A DNA stretch of 64,000 nucleotides from Taxillus chinensis (lineage: Eukaryota; Streptophyta; Magnoliopsida; Santalales; Loranthaceae): contig CM042090.1 of the NCBI GenBank assembly GCA_023512835.1, forward strand, positions 25,583,783-25,647,782, in the 5' to 3' direction. This document shows, in pieces, positions 1 through 12,060 of the stretch; positions within the stretch are counted from its first letter, which is position 1, and each line of letters opens with the position of its first letter. The notes below the pieces were generated by a model. It had not been told where the DNA came from and searched no databases. It worked only from the letters and a program-made list of their open reading frames with translations. A program made the position numbers and the translations under genes.

Positions 1-2780
1 TAAAATATATATATTTTAGTGGATTGATAAAGAAAAAAAAAGAAAAGAAAAGAAGCCCCTGGAAGATATTATTATGGGAAAATGAGTGGTGATTATATAA
101 TTATATTAAAAAATAAATAAAAAGATGAGGCGACACGATGACGTGGGTGTAACATTCAGTTCTACCTTGAGAGTTGAGACTGGATTTTTATTTTTTAATT
201 GCTTTACTTATTATTTTTATTTTAAAGCATATTAAGGGACCACTGAGACAGACTACAGCGCCCAATACGACATCGCTTCCACGCTACGGTCTTTCCAGCC
301 GCTTTCGTGGAAACTCGGTCGTTCACATTGGCGATTGGCCACACGCACCACCAAAACAGTGCATTTTGTTTGTTGCGTACAAACCGATTATTTATTTATT
401 TGTAGTATAAATATTTTTAATTAGACGAATAACCATTAATGTTAATGTGATGTATGATATGTTTTTTTTAAATATAAAAAACTATAACGCGGTAGATATC
501 ATGCCACGCCACTAGCGGAATCAGTCCTAATTGTGATCAGATTGTTTTATCCGATTAAATATCAATACTCTCATTTTTATTATTTAATTCCCAAAATAAC
601 GTGTTTGCCTATGGCAAACGCAATTCGACCCGCTCCTACGAAACCAACGGGTTAGATTCGGGTTTTGTCCATTACTCCCATTTGAAAATTTTAAATAAAT
701 TTAATATAAAAACTATCGTTTCGATCTATCCCATTCCGAACTGTTTATACTCTCGAGTCGAGTTGGATTTTAAACTGTTTCAGATCAAGTTTGAATCGAA
801 CAGTATTCGAATCCGATCCGACCCATTGATAAGCTCACGTTTTTTGTTTTGAGTCAGAGGTAATTTAATTTAGTTACACTTCACTTCCATTTACGTCAAT
901 TTATTTATATTCAACCCCCTCGCGTGTACTTTAAAAGTTATTCTTGTTCAAAGCTTGACTTGTGCTTGTTTGGTTTTGTGTTCATTGGAGCTTAGTTCAT
1001 TTTTTTTATCGCTTAAACTTTATTTACTGAAATTACTATAAAAAAATTGCAACAAACCTTGTGAAACAAGATGTCATATTTTCATCCGCATGCATATGCA
1101 TGCACTTTTTCTATGGACAAGCACTCTAGGGGTTCTTTCTTGAAAGCTGGAGAGTTTGAAACCTCTCACAAGCTAGTTCGGTTATTTACTCAATATTTAC
1201 TTTATACCATATATGAAAGCATGCATTGACAAGGTTTGGGCCCACTCGAGTTAGCCCATTATGCAAGTCACTGTTAGTAGCCCATAAGATTATTTTGTAT
1301 ATCATATTGTCTGGTGGCCCATTAAATTCGATGACTGCAGGCCCATTCCATCTCCGCAAAAGTACCAAATTTGCATATAAAAGCCGTCGCTAATTTCCCA
1401 ATTTAATTCATGACCTCTTTTGTTTTTGTCAAATGTTAACCTTTTTTTTCCCCCTCTTTTGTTGATGTTAAAATTCGTGACCACTTTTGTTCTTTACCTC
1501 ACTACTGTTGTCTTGCACGACACATGTAATTAATTTAAAGCAGCCATTATCATGCATGGAGCTAAAAAAATTAAATTAATTCAAGATAGCTATTGACACG
1601 CAATTAATATGAATAAGTGTTTAACTTAATAAAATATCACCGTTGGCTTTATCCGACGAGATAAATAACATCAATATTATTTTATGCGCCCAATCAATCA
1701 CATAATGAATAAAAATAATTTAGAACTTGCAAAAGGAATAAAAATAAAATATCACACGGGAAATACTTTTAAAAACCATACAGGAAACATTATTTCATCT
1801 AATTGGTCGCAAAACCTTTACACTAGATTAAATTTAAAATAATTTAAGTAAACTTATATAATAATTAAATACATTTTAATGTCTGATAAATTCATAAATA
1901 AAAAAAATAACATTTATGTAATTTATGAATATTACCGAGCTACTTAAAATATAATGACATTTTCATTAACCTTAATTAGCATTTTCAATTTTCATTAATT
2001 AAAGTAGTGAACTAAAACTATATTTAACTTACTACGGTATCACTTTTGCCAATATTACTCTAATGTTATATCAGTCATATTTTTACTTATATATTTATCT
2101 TTTTCAAACTATCCTTCTCGACCAAACCAATCTGACTCACATCATACGCCCTCTTCTCCTTCTCTCGGACAACACAAACAATGCATCGTCCGGTCCAACC
2201 CCGCGCTAAACAGGAGCGCCACCTAGTCCAACACCTCCCTGAATGGGAGCGCCGCCGCTCCAATAGGCGATTCGGTGCGGCTACGATGGCGACTGGGCTG
2301 GATCGTTGCTAGAATCGGAGTGCCGTCGTTGGATCGTTATTGGAACAGGAGCGTTGTCGGTGGGGAGGAGAGGGTGACGGGGAGGTAGCGGTTTGGTCAA
2401 CAATGGAGTAATGGGATTAGAGATGGGTGACGGAATGGAGGTAGGGTGATAAACGAAATAAGAAAAGAATGAATGGCAACACAGTAATTTTATCATATTT
2501 ACTGGACATAACAGGTTCAACTACAGTAAAAATAAAATTTATATTTATATATTTTTTTCCTTAATGATTTAACCAATACATTAAAAATCTCTTAGGGTAC
2601 AAATAATAACAGAAGAACCCCACAAGCAGTAAGCATTATTATATAATATTAATATACTAGTGGGAGTGGCCACTCACACATGGATGCTGCGTCCTGCGTG
2701 TGCTCACCCCTGCACGGGGCTGCACATGCCCGCTTGTGGTGAGGACTGTGAACCAGTGTTTGTTTGTTTGGCATTGAGTT
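1..2780. other. AT-rich intergenic region
   Basis: I see no supportable gene here. The short ORFs at 174-410 and 601-852 have no recognisable domain and lie in repeat-like sequence. Around 2110-2500 there is a GC-richer island set in AT-rich DNA; it has stop codons in most frames and looks like a captured or decayed fragment. The block at 600-850, with several GATCCGACC-like motifs, resembles non-autonomous transposon debris, but I could not find matching ends. Confidence 0.6.
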
Positions 2781-2791
2781 AAAAGTGAAGG

Positions 2792-4725
2792 ATGAGCGAG
2801 TGGCCATCAAAGCTTATTGCCGAATTCCGGTCAGTTTTCGCCATTTGGGTGGCGATTGCCGCAGTGTTAAGCTACGCATGCGATTCCAAATGCGATTTTA
2901 AGGCTATTTTCAACTTCGGCGACTCCAATTCCGATACCGGCGGGTTTTGGGCAGCTTTTCCAGCCCAGTCAGGCCCCTTTGGCGTCACCTATTTCAAGAG
3001 ACCGGCTGGCAGGGCTTCCGATGGGAGGCTCCTTATTGATTTCATGGGTAGTGTTTCTGTTGTCTTGAACTTCACCACAGTCTTAACGTTAGTGGCCTCA
3101 GTTTTTTATTAACAAAACATGTGTCATGCTTTCATGTGCCTCTTCTATGCTTGAGTTACATGTTCTTGCTGGAAGGTTCATGGGTTCTATTTCTTGTCGG
3201 GAGACTACATTGAGCTTTCTTGGTGTTCAAACATATAAGTTGTTTCTGGGAAACTCTTGCACAACAAATGTATGACAGCCAGGAGACCCAGATAGAAAAT
3301 TGTGGAATTTTTGTCACTTTTCTCACTGAATGGCCCCCTTGGTCCAGACATTAGATTTCAATTTCCCGTAATGCCTTCAAATTTCCCTATAGGCGAACAC
3401 AGCATATGGAATTGGCATCTTATGAAACCATGGGCGCCTAGAATAGATAGTCGTTGGTCGGTTATGCTTGATTAGTTACCCAGCTGTTCCTGATTGCCTA
3501 TGCATGTTTTGTTTCCCCTGCAGCTCAAGGTCTTGGGTTGCCATTTCTGAGCCCATACTTGCAATCAATTGGCTCGGACTTTAGGCATGGAGCCAACTAT
3601 GCAACACTGGCATCCACTGTGCTGCTTCCAAACACGTCCTTATTTGTTACTGGGATCAGCCCTTTCTCTCTGGCCATTCAACTCAACCAGATGAAGGAAT
3701 TCAAGGCTAAAGTTGATGAATCCCACTCCAGAGGTCCAATGGGCACTCTTGTATCTCTACAAATAAAAAAATTCTTCTCATTTTTTTTTTTTTTGCAGCA
3801 CATATAACTGCTTTAAATGACTGTCATTAGGCTCAAGATCAGATAAGCTTCCTCAGGCAGACATTTTTAAGAAGTCCCTCTACACAATCTATATAGGTCA
3901 GAATGACTTCACTTCGAACTTAGCAACGAGCGGTATAGAAGGTGTTAAGCAATTCCTTCCTCAAGTGGTGTCCCAAATTGCAGGCACCATCAAGGTTAGT
4001 AACTTGGTAGTCGATACATGTGAAACGATTGCTGCATCTGTTGACAAGTATGTTAACTCACTTCTGTTGTCTGATTATTTTTCGAAGGATCTATATGAGT
4101 TAGGTGGCCGTTCATTTCTAGTGCTTAATCTGGCGCCTATTGGTTGCTACCCAGCATTCCTGGTACAGCTTCCACATGACAAATCAGACATTGATAGGTT
4201 TGGATGCTTGAGTTCTTACAACAAGGCAGTGGTGGATTATAACAAATTGCTCCAGGAGGCACTGAGACAAAGTAGGAGGAATCTTCCAAATGCTTCTCTA
4301 ATTTATGTGGATACACATTCTATATTGCTAGATCTCTTTCAGCACCCAAAATCTCATGGTATGTTGAATGCTTTTACTCTCAACTATCATAATAAACATT
4401 CTTTACTCATCATTTGGATGGAAATTATGCACGTCTGTGTTTGGGTTTGGTGTTAGGTCTGAAATATGGTACAAAAGCTTGCTGTGGGTATGGAGCCAAT
4501 GCATACAACTTTGATCCTCGGGTTTACTGTGGAAATAGTTTGGTCATTGGGAGGCATACTGTGAAGGCAGAAGCTTGCCCCGACCCGCAAAACTATGTAA
4601 GCTGGGATGGGATTCATGCTACAGAAGCTGCAAGCAAGCGGATTGCTTGGGCCATTCTCAATGGCTCTTACTTTGATCCTCCTTTCCCAATTCCACAGTT
4701 CTGTAATCTGCGCCCTATAGGCTGA
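2792..4725 (+). CDS. GDSL esterase/lipase (SGNH hydrolase, alpha-fucosidase-like subgroup)
   Basis: Five coding exons are inferred from GT-AG sites and frame: 2792-3047, 3524-3733, 3831-3994, 4088-4358 and 4457-4725, giving 389 residues. The start is the only ATG before a hydrophobic N-terminus (about residues 13-30), which fits a signal peptide. Block I reads FNFGDSNSDTGG, placing the nucleophile Ser at about residue 45; block III is IGQND near residue 178; the Asp-His pair lies in DGIH near residues 351-354. Length and motifs match plant GDSL esterase/lipases such as the At4g01130/At3g26430 group, probably secreted and acting on acyl or acetyl esters; the substrate cannot be read from sequence. 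All splice junctions keep frame and no lesion is visible, so the gene looks functional. Confidence 0.93.
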
Positions 4726-5079
4726 TGATAAGCAGCTAAGTTGTTCTTATTGTCAATATTGGTTTTTTAATTGCTTTGAATTCAGTAATTTCCCTAGTGC
4801 AATCATGCAGCCTCGTACCAATATTGTCAATACTGGTTTTTAAATTGCTTTGTTAATAGGGTTCTGTAAAGGGGAAGATAAGATGAAAAAAAAAGGAACT
4901 TGCTAAATGTTTGCTTTTGTAGACAATTTCAGAGTCTATATGCTGCTTCTGATGCCCATTAACCTTCACAGTTTCCACTCATTTCTTTACATTGTAAATC
5001 TAGCAAAAATGGGCATCTTGGCATGTAAAAATGGGATGCAAAAAAGAAAAAGCAAGTATAGGATTACAACAGTACGCTG
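4726..5079. other. Convergent intergenic spacer between GDSL and DUF1191 genes
   Basis: This roughly 350-bp gap separates two convergent genes and must hold both 3' UTRs. A short imperfect repeat (around 4755-4780 and 4815-4850, sharing CAATATTG.TTTTTAAATTGCTTTG-like sequence) is visible. No ORF is supported. Confidence 0.6.
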
Positions 5080-5988
5080 CTAAGGAACATATCCAATCTC
5101 AAGGGCAGGTTGGGTCCTAACTCTGGCTGCAGAAGGCATTTTACTTCTCCCAATCCAGATTGACCCCAGAGTCTCACCCTGTTCAGCTTCTCTCTCCATC
5201 TTCCTTAGTCGCCTCCTCCCCACAAGCGTGAAAATAATCACCCCAACCACACCCAACAAAACCAGGCCAAGAAGCCCAGCACCAAGCTTGATTACCCACC
5301 ACTTCCATACTTCCTTTTTCTTCTTCTTTTTCTTCTTCCCCTCTTCTCCCAATGAGGGCACCACCAGAGCAAAATGGCCCTGTCCCTTCACCAAACATAC
5401 ACCTGGTCTTGTCATGTTTGTGAGCCGAACTGACCCCATTCTTCCTAACGTCGCGCATTTCATCATCTCAGTACTCACATTGGGCGATGGTAATCCGTGG
5501 TAACTGATGGTAATGTGGTCCCCCAAGAGCTTGAGATTGAGCTTAACATGCCATCGTGTGGCTGAATCTGTGGCATTGTAAACCATGAACCCAATGACAG
5601 GGGAGATCAAGGCATGCCCTGGTACTTTATAGTAATGAGAAGACCAATTGCCCAAGTTTTCATAGACTATGGCCAGCCTCTTCACATGGGGGGAAGCTAT
5701 GATTCTTGGGGGGATCCCAAAATAGCTTAAATTTGCTCCTCGTGCCCAAAACGTCCCGCTTTGGAGCAGGACCATGGAGACTTGCATGCCAGAGAAATTG
5801 GCAGGCAGGGGAACTCTATATAGGACACGGGTCCTAGCTCCCTCCTTTGTCAACGATTTGGTGGCATAGTCTTGTAGAAAATCTTGCAAGGAGTCAGGAT
5901 TGATGCCACCCAGGCCTTGAACAAGTAAAGGTGCCAATGCTATTGCTATGAAGATAACCCCATTGGAGATGCACCAATTGAACCCCAT
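5080..5988 (-). CDS. DUF1191 family type I membrane protein
   Basis: A single-exon ORF of 302 residues starting at an ATG at 5988. Residues 1-25 form a hydrophobic signal peptide. The ectodomain has several N-glycosylation sequons (around residues 64, 86, 114, 138, 170 and 191) and two cysteines near 178 and 198. A lysine run at 218-225 precedes one membrane helix (about 231-256), followed by a basic cytosolic tail ending in an acidic-hydrophobic C-terminus. This architecture and the sequence match the plant DUF1191 family, whose biochemical role is unknown. It probably sits in the secretory pathway or plasma membrane with its N-terminus outside; that topology is inferred. The reading frame is intact. 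It is convergent with the GDSL gene, and nothing suggests a functional link. Confidence 0.9.
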   Translation of the reverse strand: MGFNWCISNGVIFIAIALAPLLVQGLGGINPDSLQDFLQDYATKSLTKEGARTRVLYRVPLPANFSGMQVSMVLLQSGTFWARGANLSYFGIPPRIIASPHVKRLAIVYENLGNWSSHYYKVPGHALISPVIGFMVYNATDSATRWHVKLNLKLLGDHITISYHGLPSPNVSTEMMKCATLGRMGSVRLTNMTRPGVCLVKGQGHFALVVPSLGEEGKKKKKKKKEVWKWWVIKLGAGLLGLVLLGVVGVIIFTLVGRRRLRKMEREAEQGETLGSIWIGRSKMPSAARVRTQPALEIGYVP

Positions 5989-7777
5989 TGGTATCTGTTA
6001 ATCTGCTATCCCTTTTTACCTCCCTCTCTCATTTAAGGAATCCAAACCGAACCCGATGGAGTCCCTATAATTTTCATGAGAACTTGCCTTATTCAAAAAG
6101 GTTATGTGCCAAAAGACCCAAAGAACAACAGAGCCCGATAATCATATTATATTGTTTATAGGAAGAGCCACCTTGGTTTTGCTTGATCTTGCCAAGGCAT
6201 GGGCTTGCCCAGATGAAGATCTCCACAGCTCTCTCTTTTATGGGAATTCAGGAAATTGGAGGAGGGGATGTATAACTTGGGGGAACGGGAAATCGGTGCT
6301 CCGGTTGTTGCAGTTTTTGTTACGAGGGTATTATATTATGGGATGCCAAACTGGCACCCAAAGAGAGTATGGGCACTATTGAGTTGTATGTTTATTTCTA
6401 TTAATTAGCAACACTGGGGATAAGAATATTAACATATTTGTTTTGTTATAGACGCATAATTTTGGTTTACATACTTTTGAATATTAACACATATATATAA
6501 AATATAAATCTACTACATTCAAGATTTGAAAGCCATTTGTATTTTTATCAAAACGATATCGTTTTGATTAATGAATTTTTAATTAAAATTATATTATTTT
6601 GATAAAAATACAAAAGGTTTGCAATGCAGTATTCAAAATGAAAACACTAAGTAACATTACTATATATAAACACATTGCAGTGCACCATATTCACGCTACG
6701 TATGTGAAGAAATTTAAATAAAAAATTAATTATTAAAGAAAAATTACTCTAAAATATATATACCATATAGTGGTGGTTCAAATAATATAATATATATATG
6801 ATAAATGATATGTACAATCGGCTCGTAACATGAAATCGTAATTGCTATGAATGACCGTAATTTATTTGTGTTTTTTTTTCCTTTAGATCATCTAGTATGT
6901 TGACATTATTACCGTCACCTATAATGCCCCTACCGTTGGTATAGGTAGATTAACTTAAATTTGGTTTAGCTTGATTTTTTTTGTTATTTAATGTGTTTGG
7001 GAATCTAGATGGGATACATAAAGGTTAGTTGTAAGGTTTTGGTGAGTTAGATTCCTTATAGTTTTAAGTTTGAGAATTTTTTTAAAAATTATATAATTTA
7101 TTTATTACTATTTTAGTTAGCAAAATCTTTATCACAAATACTTTAGAACAATAAATCATATTATCAATTAAATTCAAATATTAATGAAACTAAAAATATA
7201 GCTACAAACATTACATAAATATTTTTTTCCCTCAATTTGGGGGGGGGGGGGGGGACCCATGGCCTCTCTATATTTGACATGGGAGAATATGTTTTGTAAA
7301 GAGTATTTTTTTAAAAAAAAATTTGAGTCTCATAAAACTTAAAGTAAAATATGATAGATTTAGATAATAAAGTAGATAAAAATAAAAGGAAAAATTAAAA
7401 ATTTATTTGAGTCTTCTACCAAAATTGAATTTAAATTTAAAAACATAAAACAAATAGGGCTTTTGGTATGAGTCTTGTTTTTTGTATTTTGTTTTTTAAA
7501 TTATATTATAGTTAATATTGAATTATAATTCTAAAATAATTTTATTTGATATGGCAAAAATGTGTTTTAAAAAGATTATATTTTTTTAAATTGAATCCTA
7601 TAAAAAATTTTAAAAAATTAATATTTGATGGTACTAATTAATAAAATAGATAAAAATTTACAAATTATTTTGTATCCCAACAAAATTGAACTTAAATTGA
7701 AAATAGAAAATAATTATAAACAACTTTTAAAAATAACTATGCCTAAAAATTAAATTCTAAAATTAAATAAATTTATA
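5989..7777. other. AT-rich intergenic region with a G homopolymer
   Basis: The upstream region of the DUF1191 gene is followed by very AT-rich DNA. A run of 16 G occurs at 7239-7254. The ORF at 6104-6382 has no recognisable domain or gene context and I do not call it. The region ends at the 5-bp target duplication ATGGG (7778-7782) of the large retrotransposon. Confidence 0.6.
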
Positions 7778-7782
7778 ATGGG
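7778..7782. repeat. Target-site duplication, left copy (ATGGG)
   Basis: ATGGG lies directly before the TG of the left LTR and is repeated at 25857-25861 directly after the CA of the right LTR. A 5-bp duplication is the usual product of Ty3/gypsy integrase. Confidence 0.9.
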
Positions 7783-8873
7783 TGTCATCACCCGTTTTTG
7801 ACCGGGCTCGTACTGGCTTTTGTGAAAGGACTCCATGCTAGTTCATTCCATTGATCCTAGAGTCATCCCTGCACAAGGCTCACAAACCATTAAAGAAAAA
7901 GAAAAACACAGAGTGCCACCAAACAAATTAAAGGTGTGATTGGGCACCTAAAAAAGAAAGGTCACGGTTCCCGAGAATTAGGTTCGGGAGTCGGTTACGT
8001 GTGGGGAAGGAAGAAAAATTCTGCACCCCCACAACGCCCACAATTGGTACCTAGTCTTGATCTATGGGTGTTTGCTTGCTCTATTATTTATTCTAAAAAG
8101 AGTTTTTGTATTTTTAATTTTAAGAAAAAGAAAGATTTTAGGATCTAGGCCTTAAAACAACAAAGAAAAAGATTTTAATAAAGTAAATAAAAAGGGACAT
8201 TCTAATTTTAGAAAAAGAATGTGGGATCTAGGCCCTGTGACAGATTGCATTTTTATAAGAAAACAAAAGTAATTTTCCTTTTTTAGAAAAGAAAACAAAA
8301 GCAATTTGAATTCAAATAAGAAAATACCGCCACAATTGATATTGGTCCAAGTAGACTAGGATGTGAGCATCTAGGGCCAACCCTCATGACCGCCAGGGCC
8401 TTGTTTAAATTTTTCAGAAGAGATTTGAGTTTTGTTTTTTTACATTTTATTATTTTTTATATTTTCGTTTTTCACTTTAGAGAGATGAGGAAAAAAGGAA
8501 AAAGAAAGAGTTTTGGGTTTTATGTTTGAAAACAGATGCGAAAAAAAAATAAGATAAAATAAAATAAAAAAGTAGAGAACCTGGAGGAAAGAAAATGATG
8601 CAGTGGGAGCCCCTTTTTCCTTCGAGTAAGCCTTCAAAGAGTTTCGAAAGCACAAAGGTTAGAAAAAGAATTTTTCCAATGCGCTCTCCCGTGAAAACGA
8701 ACGGTGATTCCCGTGGTTTTTCCCTTAGAAAATGAGTATATCTCTCTTTATGATTCCCAGGATACTCTCTCTCTCCCTCTGGTTTTTATCTCTTGGAAAT
8801 TTAGTCGAAAGCTCTCTCTCGAATAACCTCCTCCGATACTTGATAATTATGCCCTCTTTGCCTCTGGGGCGTC

Positions 8874-8881
8874 TATTTATA
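8874..8881 (-). promoter_or_regulatory. LTR TATA box (3' LTR copy)
   Basis: Identical CTATAAATAG on the minus strand, at the position equivalent to 23427-23434. In this LTR it could drive read-out transcription towards the DUF1191 gene, which lies on the same strand about 2.9 kb away. Confidence 0.5.
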
Positions 8882-9404
8882 GGAATCCCAGGGGAGACGG
8901 CCCGTGCCTCGGCATTTATTGGATGCCTTACAGCCCCATGAGTCAACTACATCGTTCCAATGAATTAATGACTTCGGAAATGGAATTCTCGGTTCCCGGC
9001 GATTTACAATAATTCACGCTTCCCGTGCTTTAAAAAGGAGTCCAGGCTCGAAAATAAATAAATCGTTTGAGATTATTTAACCTCGTTGTACCTGGACGTT
9101 TGGTGGGTAAGGGCGAATGCATTTCCGGATGTATTAGAGCCGTTGGGAATTAATGGTCATGCAATCCCCAGGGTCAACCGTGATGTCCCGAGGAAAATGA
9201 CATTTAATTACAGAGGTCTTCTCCCTATGCTCAAAAATGGAGTTCAGACATTTGAATGTAATATTTGGAGACTCCTCAATTCCCAGCTTAAAAAGAGGGT
9301 TCCGAGACACTGCTGGCATTTAATGCACTTAAAAAGAATTTTCGGAGTCCCGATGCTTTGGAGTCACTCCCGCACTGTAGAGGAGCTATTTTGGAGTTTT
9401 TCAA

Positions 9405-10197
9405 AATTATTGACCAGGTTTGACCTCCGGATCTAGGCTTATTCCGGATCGGTGGCCTTATTCCACATCTATAGGTCCTCATTCGTATTAACAAGTCCTT
9501 ATTCGCACTAATGAGCTATTCGATCAATAGGTTTAGCTCGGATTTGACCAAGTTTACCTCCGATCGCGCTATTCTGGATCGGTGGCCTTAGTCCACATCG
9601 GAAGTCCTTATTCCGATCGGTTGACCAAGTTTGACCACCGGATCTGGGCTTAGTCCGATCGATGAAGTCCTTACTCCGATCGTTGACCAAGTTTGACCTC
9701 CGGATCTGCGCTTATTCCGGATCGGTGGCCTTAGTCCATCGGAAGTCCTTATTCCGCATCGGTTGACCAAGTTTGACCACCGGATTTGGGCTTAGTCCGG
9801 ATCGTAAGTCCTTACTCCGCATCGCTGACCAAGTTTGACCACCGGATTTGGGCTTAGTCCGGATTTGTAAGTCCTTACTCCGCATCGGTTGACCAAGTTT
9901 GACCACCGGATCCGGGCTTAGTCCGGATCGTAAGTCCTTACTCCGCATCGTTGACCAAGTTTGACCACCTGGATTTGGGCTTAGCCGGATTTGGGCTTAG
10001 TCCGGATTTGACCAAGTTTGACCACGGATTTGGGTTTAGTCCGGATTTGACCAAGTTTGACCACCGGATCCGGGCTTAGTCCGGTTTGACCAAGTTTGAC
10101 CGCCGGATTTGGGTTTAGTCCGGTTTGACCAAGTTTGACCCTCCGGATTTGGGTTTAGTCCGGATTTGACCAAGTTTGACCACCGGATTTGGGTTTC
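9405..10197. repeat. LTR tandem array, 65-bp then 40-bp units (left LTR)
   Basis: Repeated units contain CCGGATTTGGGCTTAGTCC and GACCAAGTTTGACCAC. In the first part (to about 9960) units of about 65 bases also carry a TAAGTCCTTACTCCGCATCG segment. From about 9960 the units shorten to about 40 bases without that segment. The array reads the same way in both LTRs. Confidence 0.85.
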
Positions 10198-10589
10198 CCC
10201 AAAAATTTCCGTGTGTGGGCTCGGTCGCCATGTGGCGCCTCTACTTGGGCTTCCTTAGGCCTCTCTGTTATCACTGCTTAAGGAGAGTGCCTTTGTATAT
10301 ATCCTGGGCGAAGTAGAAGCAAAACTGGCAATGTGGGACAAACATGCATATGAAGAACCAAAATTCGTGAAAAATTGGCAGATTTTTGGGGCAACTTCAA
10401 AAATTCATAACATTCTCCACAGAGCTCGGATTAGGGCCAAATTGGTCTTGTTTTGCTCTAAATTCTGTTATCTATCTCTTGAAATTGGAATCACTCCAAA
10501 CGGATCATCCATTTAAGAGAAAAGTGGGAAATACCGCACAGAGGTACATGATAAAGTGAGCATTCGCCCGTCTGATTCAAAAATTCATA

Positions 10590-11080
10590 GTTAATTGCAT
10601 AGAACTCGGATTACCTTCAAACCAATTGGAGATGATAGATAAAGATGTTATCTAACTAATGCAATTGACTTTGTTCATATCCAATGAGTATTGAGAAAGT
10701 TATTGGCAAAATAGTGCGCGCGACTAGCTGTCCCCCCAAATTTGCACAAGGTTTGGTTGCCAACTTTGAAAAATCATAACTAATTGAATACAACCCGGAA
10801 TATTCTCAAACCAATTGGAGATGATAGATAAAGATGTTATCTAACTAATGCAATTGACTTTGTTCAGATCCAATGAGTATTGAGAAAGTTATTGGCAAAA
10901 TAGTGCGCGCGACTAGCTTCTCCCCAAATTTGCACAAGGTTTGGTTGCCAACTTTGAAAAATCATAACTAATTGAATACAACCCGAATATTCTCAAACCA
11001 ATTGGAAATGATAGATAAAGGTGTTATCTAATCAATTCAATTGACTTTGTTGGATTACGACAAGTATCGGGAAGTTATTA
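10590..11080. repeat. Three ~188-bp direct repeats in the left LTR
   Basis: The motif AACCAATTGGAGATGATAG and its flanks recur with anchors near 10621, 10810 and 10998, a spacing of about 188 bases. The third unit is more diverged. The same triplet occurs in the right LTR. Confidence 0.8.
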
Positions 11081-11259
11081 ATAAAATAGCGGGCTGCCCA
11101 CTGGTTGTCCAATTCAACTTGATGTTTTTATCATAATCATTTCATTTCTCCTCGAATCAAGCGTGGTCAAGTGCGTTATTCTCCAATGTCATCCTCTGTC
11201 ACTTAGTGGTCCTTCCCAAGTACGATTGCGATCTAACCTGGTCAAAATGGGGTGCAACC

Positions 11260-11276
11260 GCTGGCCCTCTTTGTGC
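11260..11276 (-). other. Possible polypurine tract
   Basis: On the minus strand, just before the 3' LTR, the sequence is AAAGAGGGCCAGCG. The AAAGAGGG part is purine-rich and in the right place for plus-strand priming, but the CCAGCG end is not typical, so this is tentative. Confidence 0.4.
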
Positions 11277-11384
11277 ATTGTTTGTATACAAATGATGTAC
11301 AAAGATAACCAAAACCCATTTTGAATGGTTAGATCTCCTTGGAGTTTGGCATTGCTATAGATTGATGCGGATTTTTGGTTATGA

Positions 11385-12060
11385 GGGTGGCTTCTGGGCC
11401 TAATAGCTTCTTGGGCTATGATATGACATCTTAGGTTGATTTCTTCTTGGGCTATAAAGGTGGCTTCTTGGGCCAATAGCTTTTGGGCTATGATACGACA
11501 TCTTGGGTCGAAAATGAGTAATATCTTGGGTTGGTTAGCTTCTTGGGCTACGAGGGTTGCTTCTTGGGCCGAATAATAGCGTCTCGGGCTATAAAGGTGG
11601 CTCTGGGCCAAATAGCTTCTTGGGCATGAGAGTGGCTTCTTGGGCCATATAGCTTTTGGGCTATGATACGACATCTTGGGTCGATTTTGAGTGACATCTT
11701 GGGTCGATTAGCTTCTTGGGCTATGAGGGTGGCTTCTGGGCCAATAATAGCGTTTCGGGCTATAAAGGTGGCTTTTGGGCCAAATAGCTTCTTGGGCTAT
11801 GAGAGTGGCTTCTTGGGCCATATAGCTTCTGGGCTATGATACGACATCTTGGGTCGATTTTGAGTGACATCTTGGGTCGATTAGCTTCTTGGGCTATGAG
11901 GGTGGCTTTGGGCCGAATAATAGCGTCTTGGGCTATAAAGGTGGCTTCTGGGCCAAATAGCTTCTTGGGCTATGAGATGGCTTCTTGGGCCGAATAGCTC
12001 TTGGGCTAGACACGACATCTTGGGTCGAATGATAGTGAGGTAGCATCTTGGGCTATGGAT
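11385..12060. repeat. Tandem array in the element's 3' untranslated region
   Basis: A short motif (TAGCTTCTTGGGCTATGAG, GGTGGCTTCTTGGGCC and variants) repeats every 35-45 bases and forms a higher-order unit of about 173-180 bases. One boundary, GGGTCGATTAGCTTCTTGGG, recurs near 11701 and 11874. The array lies between the integrase remnant and the 3' LTR, the hypervariable 3'-UTR position where Tat-lineage elements are known to carry tandem repeats. Confidence 0.85.

Larger units (their letters stand above)
7783..11259 (-). repeat. 3' LTR of the Tat-like element (left copy)
   Basis: About 3.48 kb. It aligns from end to end with 22318-25856. In element orientation it is the 3' LTR, since gag-pol runs leftwards into it. 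Internal landmarks shared with the other copy are the TATA-like box at 8874-8881, a 40-65-bp tandem array at 9405-10197, and three copies of a roughly 188-bp unit between about 10590 and 11080. At its inner edge the expected TG (element strand) reads GG, a one-base difference from the other copy. Confidence 0.92.

Noticed and set aside
174..410. 78-residue ORF near the window start
   Set aside because: No domain, AT-driven hydrophobic start, no supporting neighbours.
9405..10197. Regular repeats that might suggest a CRISPR array
   Set aside because: Units are contiguous without unique spacers, lie inside both LTRs of a plant retrotransposon, and have no cas genes.
10331..10516. 61-residue ORF present identically in both LTRs
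   Set aside because: Identity follows from the LTRs being copies of each other; it is antisense to the element and has no known domain.
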